DNA from: Acidimicrobiia bacterium
Lineage (GTDB): Bacteria; Actinomycetota; Acidimicrobiia; Acidimicrobiales; JANYDT01
Reading direction: 5' to 3'
Assembly: GCA_025359845.1 (NCBI GenBank)
Contig: JANYDT010000223.1
Span: forward strand, 1 to 44,770
DNA: 44,770 nt
Shown: positions 32,005-40,579 of the stretch, piece by piece
Layout of the letters: every line of letters begins with the position of its first letter
Position numbering within the stretch: position 1 is the stretch's first letter
Program-made: the position numbers and the translations under genes
Notes under the pieces: generated by a model
Told to the model about the DNA's origin: nothing
Databases searched by the model: none
The model's input: only the letters and a program-made list of their open reading frames with translations

Positions 32005-33624
32005 ATGAACGCGGCCTCACCATCGGCGCGCCCTCGGTTAGGCAGCCGGGTGGCTTCGCAGCGACCCGCCCGCGCCGAACTGGGGGCCGCGCTTGTTCTC
32101 CCTCCATCGGGGGGGTCCTCATCGCGAAAGCGCCTCTCCGTTGACCCGAGCGAGGCGCAGCGAGATTCGGCTCACGCCTTCAAAGCCGCGGGCGTGATCG
32201 GCTCGTCGCTCCTTGTGACCCAAGCCATTGGTTTTCTCGGAAACAATATTGTCGTCACCCGTTTGCTCAAAGAGCACTACGGGCCGGTCCGCTTTGCGGA
32301 CTCGTTCGCCATGCTGAGCATGATGGCGCTCAATCTCGGTGTCGACACGTACGTTCGTAAAGAGGTGGCCGTCAGGCCAGATCACGCCCGCGAATTTGCG
32401 AGTGGAGTGCTCGGGGCCCGAATCATCTTGGGTGTCGGCTTCATGCTTGTCAGCTTTTCGATTCTGATCGTTACCCATCGGCCCCCCGTGGTGATAGCGC
32501 TGGCGCTGCTGTTTTGCGTAGGCCAGCTCCTCCAACACCTCTCGGAGACGAGTGCGGCCTATCTGCAGGCCGTCGGCTCGGTTCGCGAGGCGTCCATCAT
32601 GCGGGTCGGTTCCAAACTCGCCTGGGCCGTCGTCGCCATTGGCGGCGTTGTGGCTGGCCTCGGTGTATGGATCGTGCCGGCGGCGATGGTGGTCTCGGAG
32701 GGCTCCAAGGCGATCGTGCTCGGCCTGCTTTCTCGTCGCCGACTCCAGCTTCGCTTTCGACTCGATGCGGGGGCCCGGCAGGCAACCTGGACAGTTCTTG
32801 TGGCCAGCTTGCCGTTTCTCATGACCCATATCAATACTGTGCTCTCGGCCACCCTTGACGTCTCGATGGTCGGCTTTCTCACCAATAATGATGAGGTTGG
32901 ATTCTACGGCTCGGCTACCAATATTGCGCTCGTTGCCCTGGTGCTCGCGCCCGTAATTTCCTGGGTACTGTTGCCCCTGCTTTCGAGGTCCCTGGCCCGT
33001 TCAGAAGAAGAGTTTTGGCGAGTGGTGTGTCGATCTCTTGAGATTGTATTGACCATCGCCGTTCCGCTTTCGGTACTTCTTTCTCTCAACGCTGACGTCG
33101 TTATCAAAATGACGATTGGCTCGTTCTTCAGTCCCGCGGTCCCGGCGCTGCGGGTTCTCGCGCCGATGTTCGTCTTGACCTACGTGACGATTCTGTGCGC
33201 CTCTGGGCTCATTCGCTTGGGCCGTGGTTGGTTCATCGCTCGCGTGGGCATTGCCGCGGTCGCATTCAACGTGATCCTCAACCTGGTCTTGATCAGACGG
33301 GGACTCTCCTGGTGGGGGTCGGGCGGGGCCGGGACGGGGGCCTCCATTTCGATCGTGATCGCCGAAGCTTTCGTGGCTTCGTCATATGTCTATGCCCTAG
33401 GCCGCAAGGCGTTCGACCGCCGGTCCTTACGAACCATCGGAATTACGCTAGTGGCCAGCGTCTTCATCGTCGTTCTGGATCGGACGATGCTTCCATTGTG
33501 TCGTTCTGTGCCCGTCGTGCGGCCAATCGTCGACACCGGCCTGTTTCTCGCTCATTTGCTCGGCCTCGGCGTGATCCGCCCGTCCGAACTTCGCCGTCTC
33601 GTCAAAGGAGGAGGCTTCTCATGA
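32005..33624 (+). CDS. Wzx-type polysaccharide flippase (MOP superfamily)
   Basis: The protein has twelve or more hydrophobic segments after a polar N-terminus of about 60 residues. The first, AGVIGSSLLVTQAIGFLGNN, and the repeated pattern match the oligosaccharidyl-lipid flippases (Polysacc_synt family) that turn undecaprenyl-linked repeat units across the membrane. The start is uncertain: a GTG at 31921 would add 28 residues rich in Trp and Cys, while ATG 32005 gives 539 residues. Neither has a good ribosome site. The stop overlaps the chain-length gene by ATGA. It is the export step between the glycosyltransferases and the Wzy-like polymerase. Confidence 0.88.
   Translation: MNAASPSARPRLGSRVASQRPARAELGAALVLPPSGGSSSRKRLSVDPSEAQRDSAHAFKAAGVIGSSLLVTQAIGFLGNNIVVTRLLKEHYGPVRFADSFAMLSMMALNLGVDTYVRKEVAVRPDHAREFASGVLGARIILGVGFMLVSFSILIVTHRPPVVIALALLFCVGQLLQHLSETSAAYLQAVGSVREASIMRVGSKLAWAVVAIGGVVAGLGVWIVPAAMVVSEGSKAIVLGLLSRRRLQLRFRLDAGARQATWTVLVASLPFLMTHINTVLSATLDVSMVGFLTNNDEVGFYGSATNIALVALVLAPVISWVLLPLLSRSLARSEEEFWRVVCRSLEIVLTIAVPLSVLLSLNADVVIKMTIGSFFSPAVPALRVLAPMFVLTYVTILCASGLIRLGRGWFIARVGIAAVAFNVILNLVLIRRGLSWWGSGGAGTGASISIVIAEAFVASSYVYALGRKAFDRRSLRTIGITLVASVFIVVLDRTMLPLCRSVPVVRPIVDTGLFLAHLLGLGVIRPSELRRLVKGGGFS
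33604..33614 (+). promoter_or_regulatory. Strong Shine-Dalgarno site before the Wzz-like gene
   Basis: AAAGGAGGAGG ends six bases before the ATG at 33621. It is among the strongest ribosome sites in the window and excludes longer in-frame starts inside the flippase gene. It suggests that the chain-length protein is made in high amounts relative to its neighbours. Confidence 0.75.
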
Positions 33625-34685
33625 ACGCCGTTCCATCTACTCGTCGGTTGATTGCTGCCCCGAATGGAGCGACAGACGTTTCTCCGGGCGTGGGAAAGGC
33701 CGATCTCTTTGATACTGGTCTGGTCAAGCTGTGGCGCGGTTACGCCCGTCGATCCGTTCTGCGCCATCCGATACGGGCGATCCTTACGTTCGTGCTTCTG
33801 TTCGGGGCTTCGGCGTTCTTCGCGCTTTCGTCGACGAAGGTCTATTTGGTGACGACCAATCTCACCGCGAAGCTCGACGTAGTATCGGCCGTCGCCAACC
33901 CGAACCGCTCGCAGACGTTGGCGAACGTCAAGCCAATCCTTAACGCCGACGCACTCATCACCGCCGATGACAACCTCAAGAAGTTGATGGTGCAGGCCAA
34001 CCTCGTAGCTCGGTACAACCGCAACGAACCGAAACTGGCAAAATGGAAGCGGAAGTTGTTTTTGGGCAAGGACCCCGATCCGAAAGCCCGCGAAGACGAA
34101 GTCTTGCGTCTCCTGCGCGGCGGTGTCTCGGCCAAGGCCGATCAAACCAGCGATTCGGTCACGATCAGCGTTCTCTGGAACGACGCCGTTCAGGCTCGTG
34201 ATATCGCCGTGGAGGCACAGAAGAACTTCCTGAGCGATCGGCGCAACGCTGAGGTGCAACCGATCAAGGACGCGCTTCGGTTGATCGATGAGAAACGGAC
34301 CATCGCCGTACAAAACGTCGAATCCCTCCGGATGCAGCTCGGAATACCGGCTGACTCGCGCGAGCCGCTACCTGAGTCTTCGCCGCTCAAGGATGCCCTC
34401 GCTCAGCAACAAACGCTGAGCAATCGCAAGCTCGACGCCGAACTCGAACTGGCCTCGACGGAGACCGGTTTCAAATATCGGTATTCGGAAGTGCGCCCGC
34501 CAGAAGTGCCGCTGGCCCCGGTTAAAGGAAGCCTCAAGTTAATCGTGCTCGGACTGATTCTGGCCAGCGCCGCGGCCGTGGCTGTGGCCGTGGCTGCCGA
34601 TACCCGCAAGGGAGCCATCATCGAACCGTGGCAGGTCACGCGAAAGCTGAACCTCCCGGTGTTGGCCGAGCTGAAAAGACCGTAG
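33621..34685 (+). CDS. Wzz-like polysaccharide co-polymerase (chain-length determinant)
   Basis: The topology is that of polysaccharide co-polymerases: membrane segments at about residues 52-71 and 306-327 flank a large extracytoplasmic region with a coiled-coil stretch (KDALRLIDEKRTIAVQNVES). The Pro-rich PPEVPLAPVKGSLK just before the second segment is the known family mark. Such proteins set polymer length and often pair with a BY-kinase on a separate or fused chain. Here the C-terminus ends 27 residues after the last segment, with no kinase domain. The ATG in the ATGA overlap gives 354 residues. Confidence 0.85.
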   Translation: MNAVPSTRRLIAAPNGATDVSPGVGKADLFDTGLVKLWRGYARRSVLRHPIRAILTFVLLFGASAFFALSSTKVYLVTTNLTAKLDVVSAVANPNRSQTLANVKPILNADALITADDNLKKLMVQANLVARYNRNEPKLAKWKRKLFLGKDPDPKAREDEVLRLLRGGVSAKADQTSDSVTISVLWNDAVQARDIAVEAQKNFLSDRRNAEVQPIKDALRLIDEKRTIAVQNVESLRMQLGIPADSREPLPESSPLKDALAQQQTLSNRKLDAELELASTETGFKYRYSEVRPPEVPLAPVKGSLKLIVLGLILASAAAVAVAVAADTRKGAIIEPWQVTRKLNLPVLAELKRP

Positions 34686-34692
34686 GCGCCGC

Positions 34693-35964
34693 GTGAGATC
34701 ACCAGGATTGATCGGTTTGGCGGCCATCGCGGCCAGCTTGCCAGGAGCGCTCTGCGGAGCGTACCTGGGCGCGCTCGGAGCGCTCGGCGGATCGCGCCGT
34801 GGTTCGCCCCGCGGGCCGGCGCCAGAAACGCTCAACCATTTTCCGCTCATAGCGGTCCTGGTGCCGGCCCACAACGAAGAGAACAACGTCGCGGCCACGG
34901 TATCGAGCCTGCTGGCGACCGACTACCCGGCGTTGCGACTACGAGTTCTGGTCGTCGCCGACAACTGCCGAGATGAGACCGCGTCGGTGGCGCGCGGCGC
35001 CGGGGCCAGCGTGCTGGAACGCCGAGACGCGGTTCGTCGAGGTAAAGGGTACGCCTTGGCCGCTGGGTTCGAACATGTGCTCGCCGATCCGACGGTTGAC
35101 GCGGTGGCGGTGGTCGACGCCGACACTTCGGTGTCGGCCAACTTGTTCAGAGAAATGGCCTGTGCCTTCCAACGCGGCGACGATGTGGTTCAGGCTGACT
35201 ATGGCGTGAGTAACGCGATGGCGTCATGGCGGACTCGCCTGATGGTGATTGCTTTGTCCTGCTTTCATGGTGTGCGGTCGACGGCGCGCGAGCGCCTCGC
35301 ACTGTCGTGTGGCTTGCGCGGGACAGGAATGGGGTTTACCCGGGCTGCCCTGGTCGGGGTTCCACACGATTCGACTGGTTTGGTCGAAGACGTCGAGTAT
35401 GGAATCGCCCTTGGCCTGGCCGGCCATCGAGTGGCGTACCTCGGCGCCGCCCACGTGCGCGCAGAGATGCCCTCCACGGCTGCCGCGGCGACATCGCAGC
35501 GAGACCGATGGGAGCACGGTCGCCGCCAGCTCATCCGCCGATGGGGCCCGTCGTTGGCCCGAGCGGCCCCCGGGAACCGAGTTGCCGCCGACCTCTTGGC
35601 CGACTTACTGGTTCCTCCGTTGGCCCAATTGGTAGCAACTCTGCTCGTAGTGGGATCGGTCGGAGCGGTCCTGGCCTCCTCGGGTGTAACCGCCCTGCCT
35701 GTCGCGTTGAGCGCGACCGGCCTGGCAGGAGTTTGCCTTTACGTGACCCGTGGATGGCAGTTGTCCGCCACGGGCCTGCGGGGACTCCGAGACCTGGTCA
35801 CGGCTCCGGCCTATGTGGGCTGGAAACTCGGCTCGAAGGTGCTCGGGCGCGCCAAACCGCGCCGAGACAACGGATGGGTTCGCACTGCACGAGAACCGCT
35901 GGAGGGCAATGACCGCGCCTCGGAGCGCCCCAAAATAGCGTGTCTCACGACAACGAAGGAGTGA
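34693..35964 (+). CDS. Membrane glycosyltransferase family 2, processive-synthase type
   Basis: The GT-A domain contains IAVLVPAHNEENNVAATVSS, VVADNCRDET, VAVVDADTSVS and VEDVEYGIAL, then SQRDRWEHGRRQ, close to the Q-x2-R-W motif of cellulose and hyaluronan synthases. One membrane segment lies at the N-terminus and two to three follow the catalytic domain (about residues 300-355). No PilZ domain is present. These features suit a membrane-bound beta-glycosyltransferase that may be processive, but single-sugar transfer cannot be excluded. The GTG start is seven bases after the previous stop. The length is 423 residues. Confidence 0.85.
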   Translation: MRSPGLIGLAAIAASLPGALCGAYLGALGALGGSRRGSPRGPAPETLNHFPLIAVLVPAHNEENNVAATVSSLLATDYPALRLRVLVVADNCRDETASVARGAGASVLERRDAVRRGKGYALAAGFEHVLADPTVDAVAVVDADTSVSANLFREMACAFQRGDDVVQADYGVSNAMASWRTRLMVIALSCFHGVRSTARERLALSCGLRGTGMGFTRAALVGVPHDSTGLVEDVEYGIALGLAGHRVAYLGAAHVRAEMPSTAAAATSQRDRWEHGRRQLIRRWGPSLARAAPGNRVAADLLADLLVPPLAQLVATLLVVGSVGAVLASSGVTALPVALSATGLAGVCLYVTRGWQLSATGLRGLRDLVTAPAYVGWKLGSKVLGRAKPRRDNGWVRTAREPLEGNDRASERPKIACLTTTKE

Positions 35965-35970
35965 AGAACC

Positions 35971-36522
35971 ATGGGAATGAGTACCGCCATCCGCGCCGGT
36001 GTCGAGCGCCGAAAACAACCTGTGTCAGAAACGCCGCAACACGGCATCCTTGCCACCGTGGCCGGACTGCAAGCATGGCGATGCGAACCAGGGACCGTTC
36101 GGTCTCTGCCCGAACGTGAATACCACGCCCTCTGGTTCGAGTTGCGCTCGTGGGATTGGTCTTCGTTGGCGATCGTGCCCACGTGCCAGGGCGTCTCGGA
36201 GTTCGACGTGGCCGAGAAACTGGTGATGGTGGGTGTCTCGAACACGGGGCGGGCCATCACGCTGGTAAGTGCCGAGGGCGTCAACACCGAAGGAACCGAA
36301 GCTACCATCGCTTTGATCCGAGAGATCGAGGGGCGCGGGGAACAGGCCATCGTGGTGGTCGACTCGCTTCTTGACAATCCGGCGGTGATGCCGATCACCC
36401 AAGCGGTGAACGGAGCCGTGCTCGTTGTCCGGCTCGGCCAGAGCGAAACCACCGATATCGAACGGGTGGTTCTCGGAGTCGGGCGCGATCGCGTTCTCGG
36501 CGCGGTGACTCGGGGCCGATAG
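35971..36522 (+). CDS. BY-kinase-like protein lacking the P-loop
   Basis: The second half (IVVVDSLLDNPAVMPITQAV, NGAVLVVRLGQSETTDIERV, then RVLGAVTRG) follows the C-terminal half of CapB/CpsD-type bacterial tyrosine kinases, including the Walker B-like strand. The Walker A loop GxxGxGK[ST] that should precede it is absent; that place reads VEGV-like and neutral (ITLVSAEGVNTEGTEA). There is no C-terminal tyrosine cluster either; I count one Tyr in 183 residues. It should therefore not be an active kinase. AAGGAG (35956-35961) nine bases upstream supports ATG 35971. It follows the Wzz-like gene by one gene, so a structural or regulatory partner role is likely (inference). Confidence 0.65.
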   Translation: MGMSTAIRAGVERRKQPVSETPQHGILATVAGLQAWRCEPGTVRSLPEREYHALWFELRSWDWSSLAIVPTCQGVSEFDVAEKLVMVGVSNTGRAITLVSAEGVNTEGTEATIALIREIEGRGEQAIVVVDSLLDNPAVMPITQAVNGAVLVVRLGQSETTDIERVVLGVGRDRVLGAVTRGR

Positions 36523-38628
36523 ATGAGTCGAGTTCGAGTCTTGGCAGTGTTGGCTACGGCCGCCGCGTTGTTCGCAGCCGGCAGTCCGGCGCGCAGTGGC
36601 GCCCAGACGAGTACGTCGGCGCCCGCGGCCGCTTCGGTCGTCGTCTTCGACGCGGGCTTGCAGTCAGGCTGGATAGATTTCGGTTGGTCGAACAAGCCGG
36701 TCGTTGTGGGCCAACCCGTCGAAGTGGACATGGGGGACTTTGGCGGCTGGATCACTGCGAAACCGGGGGGCCAGGTCGGTGTCTTCGGGTCGGTGGAACT
36801 CTCATACAGCGTTTCCGACACGTTCGCCGGAGCGCTCGCACTGCGGCTCGGCGATGACCACAACTCGATTTTCCCAGAGGTAATCTTAGCGGCCGTCAAG
36901 GCCGATGGAACCGGCATGCGGCGACTGTCGATCGGCTTCGACAAGTTGAATCCCGGTCGGTTGCGCTTTGATCGAATCATTGTGCGGGGCCGTGTTCAAC
37001 TGCCGAAGAATTCCGTCATCCGTATTAGTCGTATTGCCCTCACTGTGGGCTCAGGTCCGACTCAGTCTCCAGCGCGGGTAGGGGCGCCGATCCGTCCGAC
37101 CGGCAGCCGTGCGATCACGGCCGATATTGACTGCGCGAGCGATCGTAGGCCCATATCACCGCTGATTTACGGCATCGCGTACGACGAAATCAAAGACGCG
37201 TCGAGCCCGCAGCAATGGACGATGGGAGCGACTGCTCGGCGCTGGGGTGGAAATCCCACGACACGGTACAACTGGCAATCGCATGTCTGGAACACGGCCA
37301 GTGATTACTTTTGGCAGAACGTGGCGGTGCGCGGTCACGAAGCATTTCTGAAGGACAATGCGGCCCACGGTTTGCTCAGCGTGCTCACGGTACCGACGAT
37401 CGGGTGGGTGGCGAAGGATGCAACATCGGAGTCGTTTCCGGTGTCGGTGCTCGGACCGCAACAGGCGATCGAGCCCGATCACCCCGACGCCGGCAACGGC
37501 GTGTCGACGGCCGGCAAGAAGTTGCCCCCGGGGTCACCGAAAACGACGAGCATTGCCGCGCCGCCAGATTTCGTTGGTCGTTTCGTGGCGTCGGTCAAGG
37601 GTCAGGTGACTATCTACCAATTGGACAACGAGCCCGAGATCTGGGATTCCACCCATCGAGATGTCCATCCGAACCCCGTTTCGTACGACGAACTGTTGAA
37701 ACGGACCGTCGACTACGCCTCGGTCATCCGCCAGAACGACTCCAAAGCGGTGATCGCCGGTCCAGGATCGTGGGGATGGCTCGGATACAACTACTCGGGC
37801 GTGGATGCGGCCGCTGGGTACACCCCGAAGCCGGACCGGCTGGCGCACGGCGACAAACCCCTGCTGGCGTGGTATCTGCAACAGCTCCGCGAGGCGGAGA
37901 AACAGAAGGGCGTGCGCCTCCTCGATGTGCTCGATGTCCACTTCTACCCGCAGGAAGAGAACATTTACGGTCAATCGGGTCGGCTCGACCCGCAAGGGTC
38001 GGCGTTGCGCATCCGCTCGACCCGTTCGCTATGGGACCCGACTTACACGGACGAGTCGTGGATCAAGGACAAGATTGCGCTGCTTCCTCGTTTGAATGGG
38101 TGGATCGCTGACAATTATCCAGGAACGAAACTTTCGATCGGGGAATGGAATTTTGGCGGAGAGTCTCACATGAGCGGAGCGCTCGCGACGGCTGAGGCCT
38201 TGGGCCGATTTGGTCAAAACGGAGTCTACGCGGCCAATTATTGGACTCTTCCGCCCGTCGATTCGCCGGTTTATTGGGCGTTTCGGGCGTTCCGAGGAGT
38301 GGCGGGACCAATCGCCAGCGGTGCCCATCTCGGCGCAACGTCGGTTAGGTCCACTTCGAGTGATCCGAGCAACGCATCCGTGTTTGCTTCCGTCGACGAA
38401 CGAGGAAAGATGTCGGCGGTGGTGCTCAATTTTTCTCCAGCAACCACACTCTCGATTTCGCTACGGACCAAGGGTTGCGTTCCAGCCGGAGCCGACGTGC
38501 GGCTTCGCCAATTCTCCTATGATGGGTCGAAGCCGGGCTTTCTCGGTCCGACGCTCTCGGCCATTTCAACTGGAAATGCGACGGTCTCGGTGCAGCCCTG
38601 GAGTATCAACGTGGTGGAGATCGCGTGA
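36523..38628 (+). CDS. Secreted glycoside hydrolase family 44 (endo-beta-1,4-glucanase/xyloglucanase type)
   Basis: GH44 enzymes are retaining endoglucanases. After a Sec signal peptide (about residues 1-28) and a beta-rich N-terminal domain, the catalytic part starts near residue 195 with ISPLIYGIAYDE. It holds ARRWGGNPTTRYNWQ, the acid/base E370 in QLDNEPEIWDSTHRDVHP and the probable nucleophile E541 in SIGEWNFGGE. A beta-sandwich end follows. The length is 701 residues. It starts directly after the TAG of the BY-kinase-like gene and overlaps the ACP gene by GTGA, so it is part of the polysaccharide operon and probably trims or releases the polymer, as GH8 BcsZ does for cellulose (inference). 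Confidence 0.88.
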   Translation: MSRVRVLAVLATAAALFAAGSPARSGAQTSTSAPAAASVVVFDAGLQSGWIDFGWSNKPVVVGQPVEVDMGDFGGWITAKPGGQVGVFGSVELSYSVSDTFAGALALRLGDDHNSIFPEVILAAVKADGTGMRRLSIGFDKLNPGRLRFDRIIVRGRVQLPKNSVIRISRIALTVGSGPTQSPARVGAPIRPTGSRAITADIDCASDRRPISPLIYGIAYDEIKDASSPQQWTMGATARRWGGNPTTRYNWQSHVWNTASDYFWQNVAVRGHEAFLKDNAAHGLLSVLTVPTIGWVAKDATSESFPVSVLGPQQAIEPDHPDAGNGVSTAGKKLPPGSPKTTSIAAPPDFVGRFVASVKGQVTIYQLDNEPEIWDSTHRDVHPNPVSYDELLKRTVDYASVIRQNDSKAVIAGPGSWGWLGYNYSGVDAAAGYTPKPDRLAHGDKPLLAWYLQQLREAEKQKGVRLLDVLDVHFYPQEENIYGQSGRLDPQGSALRIRSTRSLWDPTYTDESWIKDKIALLPRLNGWIADNYPGTKLSIGEWNFGGESHMSGALATAEALGRFGQNGVYAANYWTLPPVDSPVYWAFRAFRGVAGPIASGAHLGATSVRSTSSDPSNASVFASVDERGKMSAVVLNFSPATTLSISLRTKGCVPAGADVRLRQFSYDGSKPGFLGPTLSAISTGNATVSVQPWSINVVEIA

Positions 38629-38852
38629 ACCTCGAAGAGTTACTGGGACTCATACTCGAAGTCGATCCTTCGTATCTCACTGATGCGACGTTGCGCGCCG
38701 ACGTCACCAATTGGGACAGCTTGGCCCATCTTTCGGTCGTTTCGGGGGTGGAGGAGATGTTCGATGTGCTTCTGAGCACGTCCGAGATGCGCGAAGTCAC
38801 GTCGGTCGCCGCGCTACGCGCCATCCTCAGAACGAAGGGGGTCGTCGTATGA
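38625..38852 (+). CDS. Acyl carrier protein
   Basis: This 75-residue protein has the acyl carrier fold, with the phosphopantetheine attachment S32 in NWDSLAHLSVV and the conserved acidic helix after it (VEEMFDV). It is not next to fatty acid genes. It starts in a GTGA overlap with GH44 and ends in an ATGA overlap with the FkbH gene, which implies that the two products act together. In characterised systems an FkbH enzyme loads a glyceryl group from 1,3-bisphosphoglycerate onto such a carrier. Confidence 0.92.
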   Translation: MNLEELLGLILEVDPSYLTDATLRADVTNWDSLAHLSVVSGVEEMFDVLLSTSEMREVTSVAALRAILRTKGVVV

Positions 38853-40579
38853 TCGCGCCACCAACGCTCCTGGCGCGCCGTCTCGGCTGGAAGGAGGTCG
38901 AGCGCGGTGGCCGACCGGCCCGGACCCGAACCGCGCTGCTCTCCACCTTCACGGTGGATCCGATTACGCCCTACCTCGGTATGGCAATGGAAGAAGCAGA
39001 CCTTGCCCCCACCTTTTTTGTAGGTCAGTTCGGCCAGGTGACCTCCGAGTTTCTCGACCCCATGAGCGCCACGGCCCGGTTCAGGCCCGATCTTGTCGTC
39101 GTCTGGCCCTCCCTCGAGGATCTCTGGGGGGGAGCAGCGCTGCCGCTCGACGGCGCGCTCGACGGGTACGTGGAGCCTCTCGTCGAAATGGCGGGGGTGG
39201 CCGCCGCGGCGGCGGCGAAGTGGTCGGCAATGCTGGTATTTGTGCTCCCCGCGTTGCCGATGGTCAGGCCTTTGGGCGTCGGCGACGCGACCAACCCGCT
39301 GGGTGTTGCGGCGGCCGCGTACGCGGCGCGCGAAGCCGCCCGCGCCGCGCTCACGATTCATCCCGGAGTGCTTGTGGCTGACGCCGAAGATGTCGTTCGT
39401 GGGCTCTCGACCGGGGCCACATTCGATCCGCGGCGGTGGTACTCGGCGCGTATACCGTGGAGCGAGGTCGCCTTTTCGATCCTCGCCGAACAGGTAGCGC
39501 GACTTGTCTCGCTGGCCCGTTTTGGAGCCCGCAAGGTCGTGGTCGTCGATGCCGACAACACCTTATGGGGCGGTGTCGTTGGTGAGGTCGGGCCCGAGCG
39601 TGTCGACATACTTGACAACGGCCCGGGCGAGGCCTATCGAGGTTTCCAGCAGTACCTGATTGAGTTGCGTCGGGCCGGCCTCGTGCTGGCCTTGGCATCC
39701 AAAAACAATGAGCCAGAAGTATGGCGGGCCTTTGGCCGCCGCGAGATGGTGTTGCGTCAAGAACACCTATCGGCCTGGCGAGTCAATTGGAAACCCAAAG
39801 CTGAGAACATCGATGACATGGTTGCGGAGTTCAACTTGGGGCTCGAATCAGTGGTGTTCATCGACGATTCGCCAATGGAGCGCGACTCGGTCGTCTCGGC
39901 GCTGCCCGGGGTTAGAGCAGTCGCCTTTCCAGAAGACCCCTCCGATTGGATAGCCATGATCACCAAGGACGGCTTCTTGGATCGCCTCCCGCCGACCACT
40001 GACGACCTGACTCGGGCCAACTCTTACGGGGCCGAGCGGCAACGCCGCGTGGCGCGCAGCACGTTGACCCATGAGCAGTACCTTGACACGCTCCGTCTCG
40101 AAGTCGCCATGTTCATGCCGGCGCCCGACGACCTCGCTCGACTCGCGCAACTCGTGGCCAAGACGAATCAATTCACCCTCCATCAACCGCGTCACTCGGA
40201 GGCGACACTGGCGGCGATCATCGGTGACCCGAGCATCGCAGTGCGCCTCGTCGCGGCGCGGGACCGCTTCGGCGACTACGGGGTAGTCGGGGCCTTTGTC
40301 GTCGTGGGACGAAAGCTCGACACGTTCGTGCTTTCCTGCCGGGCCATGGGCCGAGGCGTCGAGGTGGCCATGCTCACAGCCGCTGGGAAACTGGCAGGTG
40401 GTCCGATCGACGTTCAGGTCGAGGTTGGTGCACGAAACGCACCGGCTCGTGAATTTTTCGCCATACACCGGGTTGTCGACGGTGTAACCGACGGGCCCGC
40501 TACTGACGGCCGCCGCATATCGGTTCTTGCGCCATCGTGGCCAAAGCATGTTTCATCATTTGGAGGGTTGACATGGTGA
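38849..40579 (+). CDS. FkbH-type HAD enzyme (glyceryl-ACP synthesis family)
   Basis: FkbH proteins join a HAD phosphatase-like domain to a GNAT-like C-terminal domain; studied members take 1,3-bisphosphoglycerate, remove phosphate and pass a glyceryl unit to a carrier protein. The first 225 residues form a SGNH-like or linker region. The HAD nucleophile is D234 in VVDADNTLWGGVVGE with D236 two residues on; the later acidic pair D339-D340 is in VFIDDSPMERDSV. The C-terminal part has KTNQFTLHQPRHS and LSCRAMGRGVEVAML. The ATGA start gives 576 residues; the frame is open upstream into the ACP gene. Other three-carbon substrates remain possible. Confidence 0.9.
   Translation: MIAPPTLLARRLGWKEVERGGRPARTRTALLSTFTVDPITPYLGMAMEEADLAPTFFVGQFGQVTSEFLDPMSATARFRPDLVVVWPSLEDLWGGAALPLDGALDGYVEPLVEMAGVAAAAAAKWSAMLVFVLPALPMVRPLGVGDATNPLGVAAAAYAAREAARAALTIHPGVLVADAEDVVRGLSTGATFDPRRWYSARIPWSEVAFSILAEQVARLVSLARFGARKVVVVDADNTLWGGVVGEVGPERVDILDNGPGEAYRGFQQYLIELRRAGLVLALASKNNEPEVWRAFGRREMVLRQEHLSAWRVNWKPKAENIDDMVAEFNLGLESVVFIDDSPMERDSVVSALPGVRAVAFPEDPSDWIAMITKDGFLDRLPPTTDDLTRANSYGAERQRRVARSTLTHEQYLDTLRLEVAMFMPAPDDLARLAQLVAKTNQFTLHQPRHSEATLAAIIGDPSIAVRLVAARDRFGDYGVVGAFVVVGRKLDTFVLSCRAMGRGVEVAMLTAAGKLAGGPIDVQVEVGARNAPAREFFAIHRVVDGVTDGPATDGRRISVLAPSWPKHVSSFGGLTW
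40562..40567 (+). promoter_or_regulatory. Shine-Dalgarno site before the third acyltransferase
   Basis: GGAGGG lies five bases before the ATG at 40573 and inside the last codons of the FkbH gene. It fixes the start against an open frame 36 bases further upstream. Confidence 0.7.
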
